A DNA stretch of 64,000 bases from Acidimicrobiales bacterium (GTDB lineage: Bacteria; Actinomycetota; Acidimicrobiia; Acidimicrobiales; SZUA-35), in the NCBI GenBank assembly GCA_020630195.1, contig JAHDBV010000003.1:78451-142450 (forward strand), in the 5' to 3' direction. The notes under the pieces were generated by a model that was not told the DNA's origin, ran no database searches, and worked only from the letters and a program-made list of their open reading frames with translations. A program made the position numbers and the translations under genes. Positions 1-8,869 of this stretch are shown here, in pieces; position 1 is the stretch's first letter, and each line of letters opens with the position of its first letter.

Positions 1-92
1 GTTTCGCCGACCGCGAAGTCCACCGCCGCAGAGGGCTCGGCCCCGCCCGGGTGGCGGGTGGATCGCAGGTGACCGCCGGATGGTGCCAGCAC

Positions 93-98
93 TAGGGT
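93..98 (+). promoter_or_regulatory. Candidate -10 box upstream of the MFS gene
   Basis: TAGGGT lies 55 bases before the GTG start at 154, which would give a short leader carrying the ribosome site GACGGAG. Bases 1-92 hold no gene that I can support. Confidence 0.35.
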
Positions 99-153
99 GC
101 GGCGGCCCCGGACAACCGTCCGGCGGCGGTGATCGAACGGACGGAGTCCGCCG

Positions 154-1458
154 GTGCGACGGCTGCTCGGATACCAGACCGAAGCGATCGAGATCGACGG
201 GGTCGACGCGCTGGCCGTCCACCGTCGGACGCTGCGGGTGCTGCGCCTGTCCTCGACGTTCAGCCGCGGTGCGTTCTCCGCCGCCTTCCCGGTTTCGGTC
301 CTGGCGATCAAGGACCTGCTCGGCTCCGAGACCTGGGCCGGGTTGTCCACCGGGTTCAGCACCCTCGGCTCCGCGCTCGCCGCCGGATGGCTGGCCGCCT
401 TCATGCAGCGGCGGGGGCGGACCCCCGGCCTCACCCTCGGCCTGGCCGTGGCCGCCGTCGGTGCCGGGGTCTGCATCGTGTCGATCCAGGCAGGGGTGCT
501 GCCGCTGTTCCTGCTCGGCATGGCCCTCATCGGTGTGGGCTCGGGCACGTCGAACATGTCCCGCTACGCCGCCGCCGATCTCGCCGCCGACACCACCCGC
601 AGCCGCGACATCGGCTCGGTCGTGTTCTTCGCCACCTTCGGTGCCGTGCTCGCCCCGCTCACGATCGGGGGCTTGGCGACCTTCGCCGAGTCTCTCGGGC
701 TCGACGGCAACGCCGGCGGATTCCTGCTGGCCGCCGCGCTGTCGATCACCTCGGCCGCGGTCATCTGGTTCTTCATGCGGCCCGACCCACTCGTCGTCAA
801 CGGTGGCATCACGAAGGCGTCGCCGTCGTCGGCAGCCGCACCTGCGGAGGCACCCGTGTCGTTCCGCGAAGCCGTCGCGATCGTGTGGGCCAACCCCCTG
901 GCCCGGCTCGCCTTCGCCGGTCTCGTCGTCTCCCAGGCCGTGATGGTGATGGTCATGGCGATGACGCCGCTCCACATGGAGGACCACGGCCACAGCAAGG
1001 GCTGGATCGGTGCGGTCATCTCGGCCCACACGGCCGGCATGTTCGCCTTCGCTCCGCTCGCCGGTCGCCTCTCGGACGGGATCGGTCGGGTGAAGACCGT
1101 CGTGCTCGGCGGTGTCACGCTGCTCGTGGCCACGGCGTTCACCGCCCTTGCGGGCGATGCACCGCGGGTGTTGCTGTTCCCGGGTCTGTTCCTGCTCGGG
1201 CTCGGGTGGAGCCTCGGGATCGTCGCCTCGAGCGCCCTGCTGACCGAGTCGGTGGCGGAGTCCCGACGGGTGGCCGTGCAGGGAGCGGCCGACCTGGCCA
1301 CCAACCTCGCCAGCGGTGTCGGAGCGCTCGCCGCGGGCATCGTCGTGAGTGGTGCGGGCTACCACATCCTCTCGATGCTCGGGATGGCCGCCGCCGGTGG
1401 CTTGATGATCCACTCGTGGGTCCAGAACCGCCTCGCCGTCGGTCTCCGACCGGCCTAG
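154..1458 (+). CDS. MFS transporter
   Basis: A 434-residue inner-membrane carrier of the major facilitator superfamily with about 12 hydrophobic segments. The GTG start is supported by GACGGAG seven bases upstream. After a short cytoplasmic N-terminus, transmembrane segments begin near residue 38. A serine-, alanine- and proline-rich central loop near residues 215-235 separates the two six-helix halves. The loop with LAGRLSDGIGRVK near residue 305 is the usual MFS loop signature. Substrate is unknown; drug or metabolite efflux is the commonest role for single-gene carriers of this type. It converges with the membrane protein that ends at 1474. Confidence 0.85.
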   Translation: MRRLLGYQTEAIEIDGVDALAVHRRTLRVLRLSSTFSRGAFSAAFPVSVLAIKDLLGSETWAGLSTGFSTLGSALAAGWLAAFMQRRGRTPGLTLGLAVAAVGAGVCIVSIQAGVLPLFLLGMALIGVGSGTSNMSRYAAADLAADTTRSRDIGSVVFFATFGAVLAPLTIGGLATFAESLGLDGNAGGFLLAAALSITSAAVIWFFMRPDPLVVNGGITKASPSSAAAPAEAPVSFREAVAIVWANPLARLAFAGLVVSQAVMVMVMAMTPLHMEDHGHSKGWIGAVISAHTAGMFAFAPLAGRLSDGIGRVKTVVLGGVTLLVATAFTALAGDAPRVLLFPGLFLLGLGWSLGIVASSALLTESVAESRRVAVQGAADLATNLASGVGALAAGIVVSGAGYHILSMLGMAAAGGLMIHSWVQNRLAVGLRPA

Positions 1459-1473
1459 AGCGACCGAGGCCGC

Positions 1474-2343
1474 TCAGCCGGGCCAGCGACGCCAGCGGGA
1501 CGGTCGGGCGTCGAACAGGGGAAGCAGGGCGATCCCGGTCACGTGGTACGGGAACACGATGAACATCGTGGCCGCCACGCCGAGGTGCATCGCGAGGACC
1601 GCCACGATCCACCCCGTGCGCCAGCGGTCGCCGAGCAGCGCGATCGGCGCACCGAGTTCGACGGCGACCACCACGACGGCTCCGACCGTCAGGGCGGGCC
1701 CGAGGGCCAGGGCGGCGTCGGCGAGGAACGGGGTGCGTTCACCGAAGACCTCGAGCCGGGTGGCGGAGAAGGCGATGTGGTTGCCGAGCGTGTCGCCCCT
1801 CAGCCACTCGAGGCCGCCGATCCGGAGCTTGGCCACCCCGGCGAGCACGTAGGTGGCGATCGTGAGCACCGCGGCCAGCCGGAGCGGGTGGCCGTATCGC
1901 ATGGCCGGCTCGTCGTCTCCGGCCGACCAGTCGCCGAGACGCCAGGCGTCGGCGGCGGGTGCGAAGGCGACGACGAGCGCGTGCAGCGCGATGAGCGGCT
2001 CGAACCAGAGGATCTGGCCGTACGACGACCGGGCGGCGAGCAGCAGCAGGGTCGCCACGCCGAACACCGGTCCGATGACCCGATGCCACACACCGGCGGC
2101 GACCATCGCGCCCGTCACGACCACGATGCCGACCAGGACGACGAGCACGGGGTCCATCGGCGCCCGATCGAGCCAGGCCCATGGTCCGACGCCGTCCCAC
2201 TCAGCCGGGGGCCGGTCCCGGAGGCCGAGGAACACGGGAGATCGAACGGCGACGTAGATCGTGACGAACCCGGCGACGAGGATGCGCCACAACGCCAGCC
2301 GTTCCGCCACGGCGACCGGGGTGAGGGTCAGCCGATCGCGCAT
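1474..2343 (-). CDS. HTTM/DoxX-like integral membrane protein
   Basis: A 289-residue multi-spanning membrane protein. I chose the ATG at 2343 (MRDRLTLTPVAV) because the in-frame sequence further upstream is Arg-rich, low-complexity and overlaps the preceding gene. Hydrophobic segments and the WFEPLIALHALV region resemble the HTTM (vitamin K-dependent gamma-carboxylase-like) or DoxX membrane families. I could not confirm catalytic residues of a true carboxylase, so function is open. Its start overlaps the end of the upstream small gene by 16 bases, so the two are probably translated together. Confidence 0.7.
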   Translation of the reverse strand: MRDRLTLTPVAVAERLALWRILVAGFVTIYVAVRSPVFLGLRDRPPAEWDGVGPWAWLDRAPMDPVLVVLVGIVVVTGAMVAAGVWHRVIGPVFGVATLLLLAARSSYGQILWFEPLIALHALVVAFAPAADAWRLGDWSAGDDEPAMRYGHPLRLAAVLTIATYVLAGVAKLRIGGLEWLRGDTLGNHIAFSATRLEVFGERTPFLADAALALGPALTVGAVVVVAVELGAPIALLGDRWRTGWIVAVLAMHLGVAATMFIVFPYHVTGIALLPLFDARPSRWRRWPG

Positions 2344-2744
2344 CGGGCCAGCACTTCCCGTTCGAGTCGCTCGCCGCTGCGGAGCTCGATCGTCAGCCGC
2401 ACGACCTCGACGACCTCGGCTCGTCGGAACCGCTCGTCGTCGTCGGCCACCCGGGTGGCGATCCTGGCGCACGTGGTGGCGAGCTCGCCCCGGGCCTCGC
2501 TGTCACGCAGTCGGCCCTGTGCCACCAGCGGGTCGTCGGTCTCGGCGATGAGGGCGAGTGACAGCGTGGCCGGCTGCCCGTCGGCCACGGCCTCGACGGT
2601 GCGGAAGACCGCCACGTCGCCCCGATCGTGGGCGTACATCGGATGGGTCGACAGCGGGAAGGAGTCCCGGTCGGTGACGAGCGGCGACAGCACGAGCGCC
2701 AGCACGGCGAGCGAGAGCGCCGACCGCCATCGCCGCTCGCGCAT
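2328..2744 (-). CDS. Small membrane-anchored protein, partner of the HTTM-like protein
   Basis: A 138-residue protein with one hydrophobic N-terminal segment (residues about 7-23), followed by STHPMYAH and a mostly soluble domain of beta-strand character, probably outside the membrane. It has no family I recognise with certainty. Small partner proteins of this shape, with a Pro-Met-Tyr motif soon after the membrane segment, often accompany HTTM membrane proteins. It lies nine bases after the methyltransferase stop and overlaps the next gene, so it sits inside an operon. Confidence 0.6.
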   Translation of the reverse strand: MRERRWRSALSLAVLALVLSPLVTDRDSFPLSTHPMYAHDRGDVAVFRTVEAVADGQPATLSLALIAETDDPLVAQGRLRDSEARGELATTCARIATRVADDDERFRRAEVVEVVRLTIELRSGERLEREVLARCAIG

Positions 2745-2753
2745 CGTCGGGTC

Positions 2754-4229
2754 TCAGGCGGCGGGCCAGAACCCCGGCAGGGGAGCGGTCACACCACCGG
2801 CGGCGTAGGCACGGAGACGCGTCTCGGCGGCTTCGTCGAACAGCTCGATGACGTCGAACACCGCACCCGGGCCGGCGGCCCGCAACGACTGATCGGTCGG
2901 CGAACCCGGCTTCGGGGCGGTGGTGGTCACGGCGAGCACCCTGGCGCCGGGGTGTTTGCCCCGCAGCACCTGAGCCCGACCGAGGAGGCGCCACAGGGTG
3001 TCCGGGCGCTGGAGTCCGGGCCGGCTCGTCGTGAAGGTGCCGGCGAGGTCGATCCACCATTCGCCGCCGTCGGCGTCGGTGGCGAGGAAGGAGAACTCGA
3101 TGCCGGCACCCCGGACCTTCGGGCCCTTGCGGAGCTCGAAACCGGCCCGTTCCAACATGGCGGCCGCGAGGTCGTTGGCCCGTTTGCCGGCGTCGACGGC
3201 ACGGGCCTGGGCCAGGTCCTGGCGTTCGTCGTGCACGAGGTCGTCGATCGCACGGTCGTCGCCGTCGCCGGTGGCCATCTCGAGGCGCTCGACACGGGCC
3301 AGTTCCTCGGCGAGACGTTCCTCCGACAGCGCCACGTAGGCGGGGTCGAGGTCGTAGCCGACCCCGATCCGGCCCGTTCGGGCGGCGGCGACGAGCGTGG
3401 TGCCGGAGCCGAGGAACGGATCGAGGACCAGGTCGCCGACGTAGGTGTAGAGGTCGATGAGTCGCCGCGGGAGTTCGACGGGGAACGGTGCGGGATGGCC
3501 GATGCGGGTGGCCGACTCGGGCGGCATGTCCCACACGTCGTTGGTGACGGCGATGAACTCGTCGTTCGTGATCGTCGAGACGTGGGGGAGCCCGGCCGCG
3601 GCCCGCTTCTTCGGTGGCAAGGCCCGCTGGAAGGCGCCCTTCGAGGCGATGATCACCCGCTCGGTGTTGTCCCGCAGCACCGGGTTCGAGGCCTTCGCGA
3701 ACGAACCCCATGCGCACGACCCGCCGGCGGCCTCGGCCTTCTGCCAGATGACCTCACCCCGCAGCAACAGACCGAGGTCGTCCTGGAGGATCGTGATCAC
3801 GTCGCTCGCGAGGCTGCGGTAGGGCTTGCGTCCGAGATTGGCGACGTTCACCGCGATGCGCCCACCCGGTTCGAGCACCCGGGCGCATTCCGCGAACACG
3901 TCCCGTAGGAGCTCGAGGTACTCGACATACGTGGTGGGGATCCGACCGTCGTCGCCGGTGACGGCGAGTTCGTAGTCCTTGCCGACGAAGTAGGGCGGTG
4001 AGGTCACCACGAGGGCGACCGAGTTGTCGGGCAGCTGGGCCATGTCGGTCGACGACCCGGCGAAGGCCCGACCCGTGCCGAGTGCGTCGATCAGCTCGGC
4101 CGGCCGGTTCACCGTGGTGTCATCAGACAGCGTCGGCGCCGTGAACCGTTCGTAGAACGACGAGGCGTCATGGCTCTCGCGACGGGACGTGCCGAAGCTC
4201 GTGGTGCGCGTCCCCCGCGGTCGGTCCAT
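2754..4229 (-). CDS. Site-specific DNA methyltransferase (beta class) with extra C-terminal domain
   Basis: A 491-residue S-adenosylmethionine-dependent DNA methylase of the N4-cytosine/N6-adenine type. Motif IV (TSPPYF, residues 76-81) precedes motif I (DPFLGSGTT, 270-278), the order of the beta class. The catalytic domain ends near residue 305. Residues about 330-491 form a second domain, with GIEFSFLATDADGGEWWIDL at its core, that is not part of a normal methylase. No separate restriction gene is adjacent, so this is either an orphan methylase or the extra domain supplies another activity. The start is leaderless: TAGCCT (4236-4241) ends six bases before the ATG. Confidence 0.85.
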   Translation of the reverse strand: MDRPRGTRTTSFGTSRRESHDASSFYERFTAPTLSDDTTVNRPAELIDALGTGRAFAGSSTDMAQLPDNSVALVVTSPPYFVGKDYELAVTGDDGRIPTTYVEYLELLRDVFAECARVLEPGGRIAVNVANLGRKPYRSLASDVITILQDDLGLLLRGEVIWQKAEAAGGSCAWGSFAKASNPVLRDNTERVIIASKGAFQRALPPKKRAAAGLPHVSTITNDEFIAVTNDVWDMPPESATRIGHPAPFPVELPRRLIDLYTYVGDLVLDPFLGSGTTLVAAARTGRIGVGYDLDPAYVALSEERLAEELARVERLEMATGDGDDRAIDDLVHDERQDLAQARAVDAGKRANDLAAAMLERAGFELRKGPKVRGAGIEFSFLATDADGGEWWIDLAGTFTTSRPGLQRPDTLWRLLGRAQVLRGKHPGARVLAVTTTAPKPGSPTDQSLRAAGPGAVFDVIELFDEAAETRLRAYAAGGVTAPLPGFWPAA

Positions 4230-4271
4230 TCGACGAGGCTACGGCACCGCGGCGCGCGCCCGGTGGCCCGC

Positions 4272-5456
4272 TCACCCGGCTCGGTGGTCGGGCACCCGAC
4301 GGGGGCCGCACAGAAACGCGATGAGGCGTTCCGCCGGGCCCCGCCCTCGCCACGCCACGACACGGTCGCCGAACACGAGCATCGCGAGGCAGAACCCGAC
4401 CATCACGACGAGCTGCCGCCGGACCGAGGCCACCCCCGGGAGCCCGCCGACGTGCCACCAGAGATCGGCGACGAGGAAGATGTGGGCGAGGTAGGCGCTG
4501 AGGCTGACGGTCCCGAGCCGGGCCAGGGGGCGGAGCCACCGGTGGGTCGTGGCGGGGAGCGAGAGCGCGGCGCCGAGGATGGTGGTGGCGAGCCCTGCCG
4601 TGGCGAGTGTCCAGGCGAGTTGGCCCGAATGGGGTCGTGTGTCCAACAACTGGCGTGGGTCGTCGTCGATCGGTTGATCCCGGACGACCAACCCCGGCCG
4701 TTCGATTCCGGTGATCCCGGTCGGATCCGCCTCGAGCGGTGTGTGGGCGACACCGAGTGCGCCGGCGCCCGCCACGCCCACCCGGACGACGGCGACGGTG
4801 AGCAGGCCGGCGACGAGCAGCCGCTGCCCGACACGCCTGGCGCCGAGGTCGAGGCGTCCGAGGCGGGCCCCGGCGGCGAAGAACCCGACCCACACGAGCA
4901 GCGGGAAGTTGCCGCTGACGAGCAGGCTCCAGCTGCCGTTGAGGATCCACACGGACCAGCCGGCTTTGCCGATCGACGCCCACTCGTCGGTGAGGTGGCG
5001 GGCGGCGAGCAGCACGACCGGCCCGAGCAGGAGGCCGGCTCCGGCGACGCTCGTGAGGCTCCGGTCCGAGCGTCGGAGGAGCCAGGGGGCGAGCAGGAAC
5101 ATCACGCCGTAGTGCTCGAGGATCGACACCGGCCACGGCCCCCACGACAGGGCGAAGCCGGCGACCAGCAACACCACCCCCCGGCGTCGGAGGACGTCAT
5201 CGGTGGCGCTCGCCGAACCGGACCGAGCGACGAGTGTGAGCGAGACGCCGCTCAGGAGGAAGAAGAGCACCGACGAGATCCCCGCCGGCGCGCTCAGGAG
5301 GCCGGCGGTCCAGGGTCCGAGGGGACGATTCGCCTCGGGGATGACCGGCGTGTGGATGATCGTCATGCCCAGAAGGGCCACACCCCGGGCGATGTCGACG
5401 CCGACCACTCGCGTCGACGCCCGCGCCCGTTTCTGTCGTCCCGTCCACACGACCAC
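4272..5456 (-). CDS. DUF418/HGSNAT-like membrane acyltransferase
   Basis: A membrane protein of about 394 residues. The N-terminal pattern VVGVDIARGVALLGMTIIHT and the late LGTVSLSAYLAHIF segment are typical of the DUF418/DUF1624/heparan-alpha-glucosaminide N-acetyltransferase-like group, which moves acyl groups across or at the membrane. The start is a run of GTG codons; the GTG at 5456 or 5450 sits at workable spacing from GGAGG, and I give 5456. The acceptor is unknown. It lies 42 bases upstream of the methyltransferase start. Confidence 0.7.
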   Translation of the reverse strand: MVVWTGRQKRARASTRVVGVDIARGVALLGMTIIHTPVIPEANRPLGPWTAGLLSAPAGISSVLFFLLSGVSLTLVARSGSASATDDVLRRRGVVLLVAGFALSWGPWPVSILEHYGVMFLLAPWLLRRSDRSLTSVAGAGLLLGPVVLLAARHLTDEWASIGKAGWSVWILNGSWSLLVSGNFPLLVWVGFFAAGARLGRLDLGARRVGQRLLVAGLLTVAVVRVGVAGAGALGVAHTPLEADPTGITGIERPGLVVRDQPIDDDPRQLLDTRPHSGQLAWTLATAGLATTILGAALSLPATTHRWLRPLARLGTVSLSAYLAHIFLVADLWWHVGGLPGVASVRRQLVVMVGFCLAMLVFGDRVVAWRGRGPAERLIAFLCGPRRVPDHRAG

Positions 5457-5564
5457 CACGACCTCCGTTGCTCGGCCCCGACGATGGCCGCGATGGCCTC
5501 GATGCTCAACGGGCCGTGCGGGATCCGCACCGAACCCGCACATCCGGGGCGATCCCGCCCGGGG

Positions 5565-6266
5565 TCAGCTCCCGACGGGTGCCAGAGTCTCGAGCAGGTG
5601 GGCCAGCAGGTCGGCGTAGACCTCGATCACGCTCGTTCGTTCGGCGTCGTCGACGGCGAACCGATGGCGCAGCGCACAGCCCTCGGTGAGCGCCGTGACC
5701 GCCGTCGTCAGCCGGCCGACCGTCCACCCGTCGATGAGTTGGCGGCCGAACAGTTCGAAGAAGCCGGCGAAGAACTGCTCGAACTGGGTCTGGATCTCGG
5801 CATAGCCGGCTCGCACGGCATCACGGATCTCCGGCTCGGAGTCCGGATGCGCCGTCCAGAACGTGAGCGAGACGTAGAAGAACGGGTCGCGGACGAGCTG
5901 CTCGAGGTAGCGGCGGGCGACGGCACGCACGAGATCCGCGTCCGACTGCTCGACCGCCATCTCACTCGCCGAGGCCTCGGTGAGGGTCGACGTGCCGGCG
6001 TAGTCGACGTGCCGGGCGATGTAGACCGCGACCTCACGCCGGAAGTCCTCCTGCGTCGCCCAGATCTGATACGCCGACCCGTTGGTGCGGCCGATCCGGC
6101 GGCAGGCGTCGCTCAGCTTCACCGGCAGACCGCCGGGCAGGCCCTGCTCGAGGATGATCTCGGCGGCCGAGCGCAACAGGAGCTGGCGGGTCTGTTCCGC
6201 GGCGCCCGGGCGCCCGCGCGACGACCGCCCTGCGTCCCCGAGTCGCTGCCCACCGTGAAGCGTCAC
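5565..6266 (-). CDS. TetR-family transcriptional regulator
   Basis: A 233-residue repressor-type regulator. The N-terminal helix-turn-helix spans about residues 25-75 (RQLLLRSAAEIILEQG, then GRTNGSAYQIW). The C-terminal all-helical part would bind an unknown ligand. The start is a leaderless GTG with TACCCT (6274-6279) seven bases upstream. The regulated gene could be the acyltransferase-like membrane protein downstream, though no operator could be assigned. Confidence 0.8.
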   Translation of the reverse strand: MTLHGGQRLGDAGRSSRGRPGAAEQTRQLLLRSAAEIILEQGLPGGLPVKLSDACRRIGRTNGSAYQIWATQEDFRREVAVYIARHVDYAGTSTLTEASASEMAVEQSDADLVRAVARRYLEQLVRDPFFYVSLTFWTAHPDSEPEIRDAVRAGYAEIQTQFEQFFAGFFELFGRQLIDGWTVGRLTTAVTALTEGCALRHRFAVDDAERTSVIEVYADLLAHLLETLAPVGS

Positions 6267-6353
6267 GGCGGGCAGGGTAGGGGAGGAGCGGTGTCGAATC
6301 GAGGTCGCCCCCTTGAAAGGGGCGAACGGCCCAGGCCCGGCGAACCCCGTGGC

Positions 6354-6734
6354 TCAGCCGAGGGAGCGGAGATCGACCACGAACACGAGCGTCTCGTTCG
6401 GGGCGATCACGCCACCGGCGCCGCGTGCGCCGTAGCCCATCTCCGGCGGGATCGTGAGGCGGCGCCGGCCACCGACCTTCATGCCCGCGACACCCTGATC
6501 CCAGCCCGAGATCACCATGCCGGCGCCCAGCGAGAAGCTGAAGGTGTCGCCGCGGTTCCACGAGGCGTCGAACTCCCGGCCGGTCGACCAGGACACGCCG
6601 ACGTAGTCGACGTTGACGGTGGCGCCACGGGCGGCCTCGGCGCCGTCGCCGACGACGAGATCCTCGATCACGAGTTCGGCCGGCGGATCACCGGCGGGGA
6701 TCGTCACCTCGGGCTTGGAGAACACATCGGTCAT
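6354..6734 (-). CDS. FKBP-type peptidyl-prolyl cis-trans isomerase
   Basis: A 126-residue single-domain cytoplasmic foldase. The chain carries the FKBP core: VNVDYVG, FDASW, the GWDQGVAGMKVGGRR loop, and IPPEMGYGARG near the C-terminus. The start ATG at 6734 overlaps the stop of the preceding gene by four bases, so it is the last gene of a PadR / membrane protein / FKBP operon. In-frame codons further upstream belong to the neighbouring gene's antisense shadow and are not used. Confidence 0.9.
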   Translation of the reverse strand: MTDVFSKPEVTIPAGDPPAELVIEDLVVGDGAEAARGATVNVDYVGVSWSTGREFDASWNRGDTFSFSLGAGMVISGWDQGVAGMKVGGRRRLTIPPEMGYGARGAGGVIAPNETLVFVVDLRSLG

Positions 6735-7555
6735 GGCGACGACGGTACCGCTGGGTGCCCCGCCTGCGGACGCCGAGCGGCCTCGGTCACACGGGTCCCC
6801 TCGGGCTCCTCGGGGTGTTGGCGGGAGGAGCGCCACAGCAGCGTGACGAGTGCGGCCCCCGCCAGGGCCGACGCCGCCTCCTGGAACGAGTTCGTCCACG
6901 AGGCGTTCGCCCCGATCCACTCCACGTTGCCCACCGAGAACCCGACGGCCGACATGGCGTAGGCCCGGAACGCCCACCGGCGCAGGTGGACGTCGTGGGG
7001 TCGGGCGGCGAAGGCGAGCAGGAACCAGCCGGCGGCGTGTGCGGCGACGCTGGCCGTCCCGATCGCGAGATCACCGACCCGGAGGATGTGGTGCTCGGTG
7101 AGCAGATGGACGTGGGCGCTGATCGCCAGGACCCCCGCGATCGCGAGGCGCGACGGTCGCTGCCACCTCGGCTCGAGGCCGATCACGGCGGCGAGTGCCA
7201 GGAGGCTGAGTGCGAAGTGCATGTGGACCGGCGGAGGCATCGGCTCGTTGGGTTCGAAGGCGTAGGAGAACGCGCTGCCGGCTGCGGCGAAGAGGAGAAC
7301 GGCGGTGGACACGCCGGTGAACGTTCCATGCCGCAGCCGCTGTCCGACGTGAGCGGCCATCTCACGGAAGTGATCGGTGGTCGTCCATCGGTCGCCGTGA
7401 CGGGCCGCCTCGGCGAGATGATCGAGCCAGGCTCGGCGGTGGAAGTCGGCGACGTCGGGCGCCTCGCCGTGCAGCGCGAGCCGCAGCAGCCACGGCAGCT
7501 CCGATCGGATCCCCCGGGCGTCGGACGTCGGCTGGTTCGACGTCGGCGCCACCAT
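6731..7555 (-). CDS. Multi-spanning membrane protein of unknown function
   Basis: A 274-residue protein with a soluble N-terminal portion of about 80 residues, then roughly six to seven hydrophobic helices (residues about 80-245) and a charged tail. Several histidines occur in or near the membrane segments (HMHF, HVHLLTEHHIL), which could bind metal or haem, but I recognise no family. Its start shares one base with the stop of the PadR gene (TGATG), and its stop overlaps the FKBP start, so it is translationally coupled at both ends. Confidence 0.7.
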   Translation of the reverse strand: MVAPTSNQPTSDARGIRSELPWLLRLALHGEAPDVADFHRRAWLDHLAEAARHGDRWTTTDHFREMAAHVGQRLRHGTFTGVSTAVLLFAAAGSAFSYAFEPNEPMPPPVHMHFALSLLALAAVIGLEPRWQRPSRLAIAGVLAISAHVHLLTEHHILRVGDLAIGTASVAAHAAGWFLLAFAARPHDVHLRRWAFRAYAMSAVGFSVGNVEWIGANASWTNSFQEAASALAGAALVTLLWRSSRQHPEEPEGTRVTEAARRPQAGHPAVPSSP

Positions 7556-7872
7556 CAGTCGGTGGCGGGCTTCAGCGATCCGGGCAACGGTGCGACACCG
7601 ACGTCGAGGAGTGCGGCGGCGTCGGGAGTGAGGGTGTAGACCCGGCGGGCCGGGCCCCGGCCCTCGGCCTGCTCGAAGCGGCTCGTCAGACCACCGAGCT
7701 CTTCGAGTCGGGAGAGGCTGCGGTACAGCGTCGACATGGTGAAGGCCCGGTTGCCGCGGGCCTCGTAGACCTTGTTCAGCTGGTAGCCGTGCAGGTCGTC
7801 GGTGCCCTGTGACGCGAGCTCGATGGCGAGCTCGAGGATCGTTCGATCGCTCTTGTTGAGTCGCCGAGCCAT
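7555..7872 (-). CDS. PadR-family transcriptional regulator
   Basis: A 105-residue winged-helix regulator. LELAIELASQ, LHGYQLNKVYE and TMSTLYRSLSRLEELGGL match the PadR winged-helix fold, and RRVYTLTPDAAALL is the characteristic wing and strand. It lacks the longer C-terminal dimer helix of full-size PadR proteins. Leaderless ATG: TAACCT (7880-7885) is seven bases upstream. As first gene of the operon with the membrane protein and FKBP, it is probably autoregulatory. The 195 bases up to the divergent nitroreductase hold both promoters. Confidence 0.85.
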   Translation of the reverse strand: MARRLNKSDRTILELAIELASQGTDDLHGYQLNKVYEARGNRAFTMSTLYRSLSRLEELGGLTSRFEQAEGRGPARRVYTLTPDAAALLDVGVAPLPGSLKPATD

Positions 7873-7879
7873 GCCGGGG

Positions 7880-7885
7880 AGGTTA
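7880..7885 (-). promoter_or_regulatory. Leaderless -10 box of the padR operon
   Basis: TAACCT on the minus strand ends seven bases before the ATG at 7872. Confidence 0.5.
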
Positions 7886-8055
7886 GGAGACGGAACCCCG
7901 TTGCTCAACGGCGAATATTCACCTAGCGTCCACGGCTCGTCCCCTGGGATGCGAGCCAGCGGCGCCTCGGCGTCGCGACGGCTCCGGGTGGCCCCATCGG
8001 GGCGGGGAGCTGCAGGCCCCGCCCCGACGCTCCACCGCCGTCGTGGGCGGCGACG

Positions 8056-8061
8056 TAGGGT
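8056..8061 (+). promoter_or_regulatory. Leaderless -10 box of the nitroreductase gene
   Basis: TAGGGT ends six bases before the ATG at 8068. Confidence 0.55.
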
Positions 8062-8067
8062 CGGGTC

Positions 8068-8817
8068 ATGACCGAACTCGGTGACGCCGTCGTCCAACTG
8101 CTCCGCTCCCATCGCTCGATCCGCAAGTTCACCGACGAGCCGGTGTCGGACGAGCTGTGCGACACCGTGATCGGCGCGGGCTTCGCGGCGGCGACGTCGT
8201 CGAACCTGCAGGGCACCACCGTGATCCGGGTGCGTGACGCGGCCACCCGGGCCGCCATCGCCGAGGTGGCCGGCGGGCAGACCTGGGTCGAGGAGGCCGG
8301 GGCGTTCTTCGTGTGGTGTGCCGACCTGGCCCGATCCGCACGGGCCTGTGAGATCGGCGGCGGCGACTTCCACGCCGGCGCCACCGAACACTTCCTCATC
8401 GCCGCCGTCGACTGCGCCCTCGCCGCGCAGAACGCCGTGGTGGCGGCCGAGGCCCACGGCCTCGGCATCTGTTACATCGGCGGCATCCGCAACGATCCCG
8501 CCCGGCTGACCGAACTCCTCGAGCTGCCCGAGCAGGTGATGCCGATGTTCGGTCTCTGTCTCGGCTGGCCCGACCAGGATCCGGCGCTGAAGCCGCGCCT
8601 GCCCCTGTCGGTCACGCTGAAGGACGAGCGGTACGACACCGGCGGCGACGACGACGGCATCGGTGGCTACGACGAGCAGATGCGGGCGTATTACCTCGAG
8701 CGCACGGGCGGGAAGCTCGATCGGGTCTGGTCGGCGGACATGTCGGCGCTGCTCGGCAAGGAGTCACGTCCGCACATGCGTGGGTATCTCGACGGCCAGG
8801 GCCTCGCCACCCACTGA
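8068..8817 (+). CDS. NfsA-like FMN nitroreductase / NAD(P)H oxidoreductase
   Basis: A 249-residue flavin enzyme. The N-terminal HRSIRKFTDEPV is the FMN-phosphate-binding signature of the nitroreductase family, followed by ATSSNLQ. The C-terminal stretch with LPLSVTLKDERY and the extended tail resembles the NfsA/FRP branch, which reduces nitro compounds, quinones or flavins with NAD(P)H. It is probably a cytoplasmic homodimer. It stands alone between a divergent PadR operon and glnS, which has its own promoter. Confidence 0.85.
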   Translation: MTELGDAVVQLLRSHRSIRKFTDEPVSDELCDTVIGAGFAAATSSNLQGTTVIRVRDAATRAAIAEVAGGQTWVEEAGAFFVWCADLARSARACEIGGGDFHAGATEHFLIAAVDCALAAQNAVVAAEAHGLGICYIGGIRNDPARLTELLELPEQVMPMFGLCLGWPDQDPALKPRLPLSVTLKDERYDTGGDDDGIGGYDEQMRAYYLERTGGKLDRVWSADMSALLGKESRPHMRGYLDGQGLATH

Positions 8818-8856
8818 ACGGTGCCGCCGGTCGGGCTCGGCCCGAGGCGCGGTGGA

Positions 8857-8862
8857 TAGCGT
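8857..8862 (+). promoter_or_regulatory. Leaderless -10 box of glnS
   Basis: TAGCGT ends seven bases before the glnS ATG at 8870, and separates glnS from the nitroreductase that ends 52 bases earlier. Confidence 0.5.
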
Positions 8863-8869
8863 GGCGGCC

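Noticed and set aside
4170..6962. A 930-codon open frame on the plus strand
   Set aside because: It lies antisense to the acyltransferase, TetR and FKBP genes, has Arg/Pro/Gly/Glu-rich low-complexity translation and no domain. Long shadow frames are common at this GC content.
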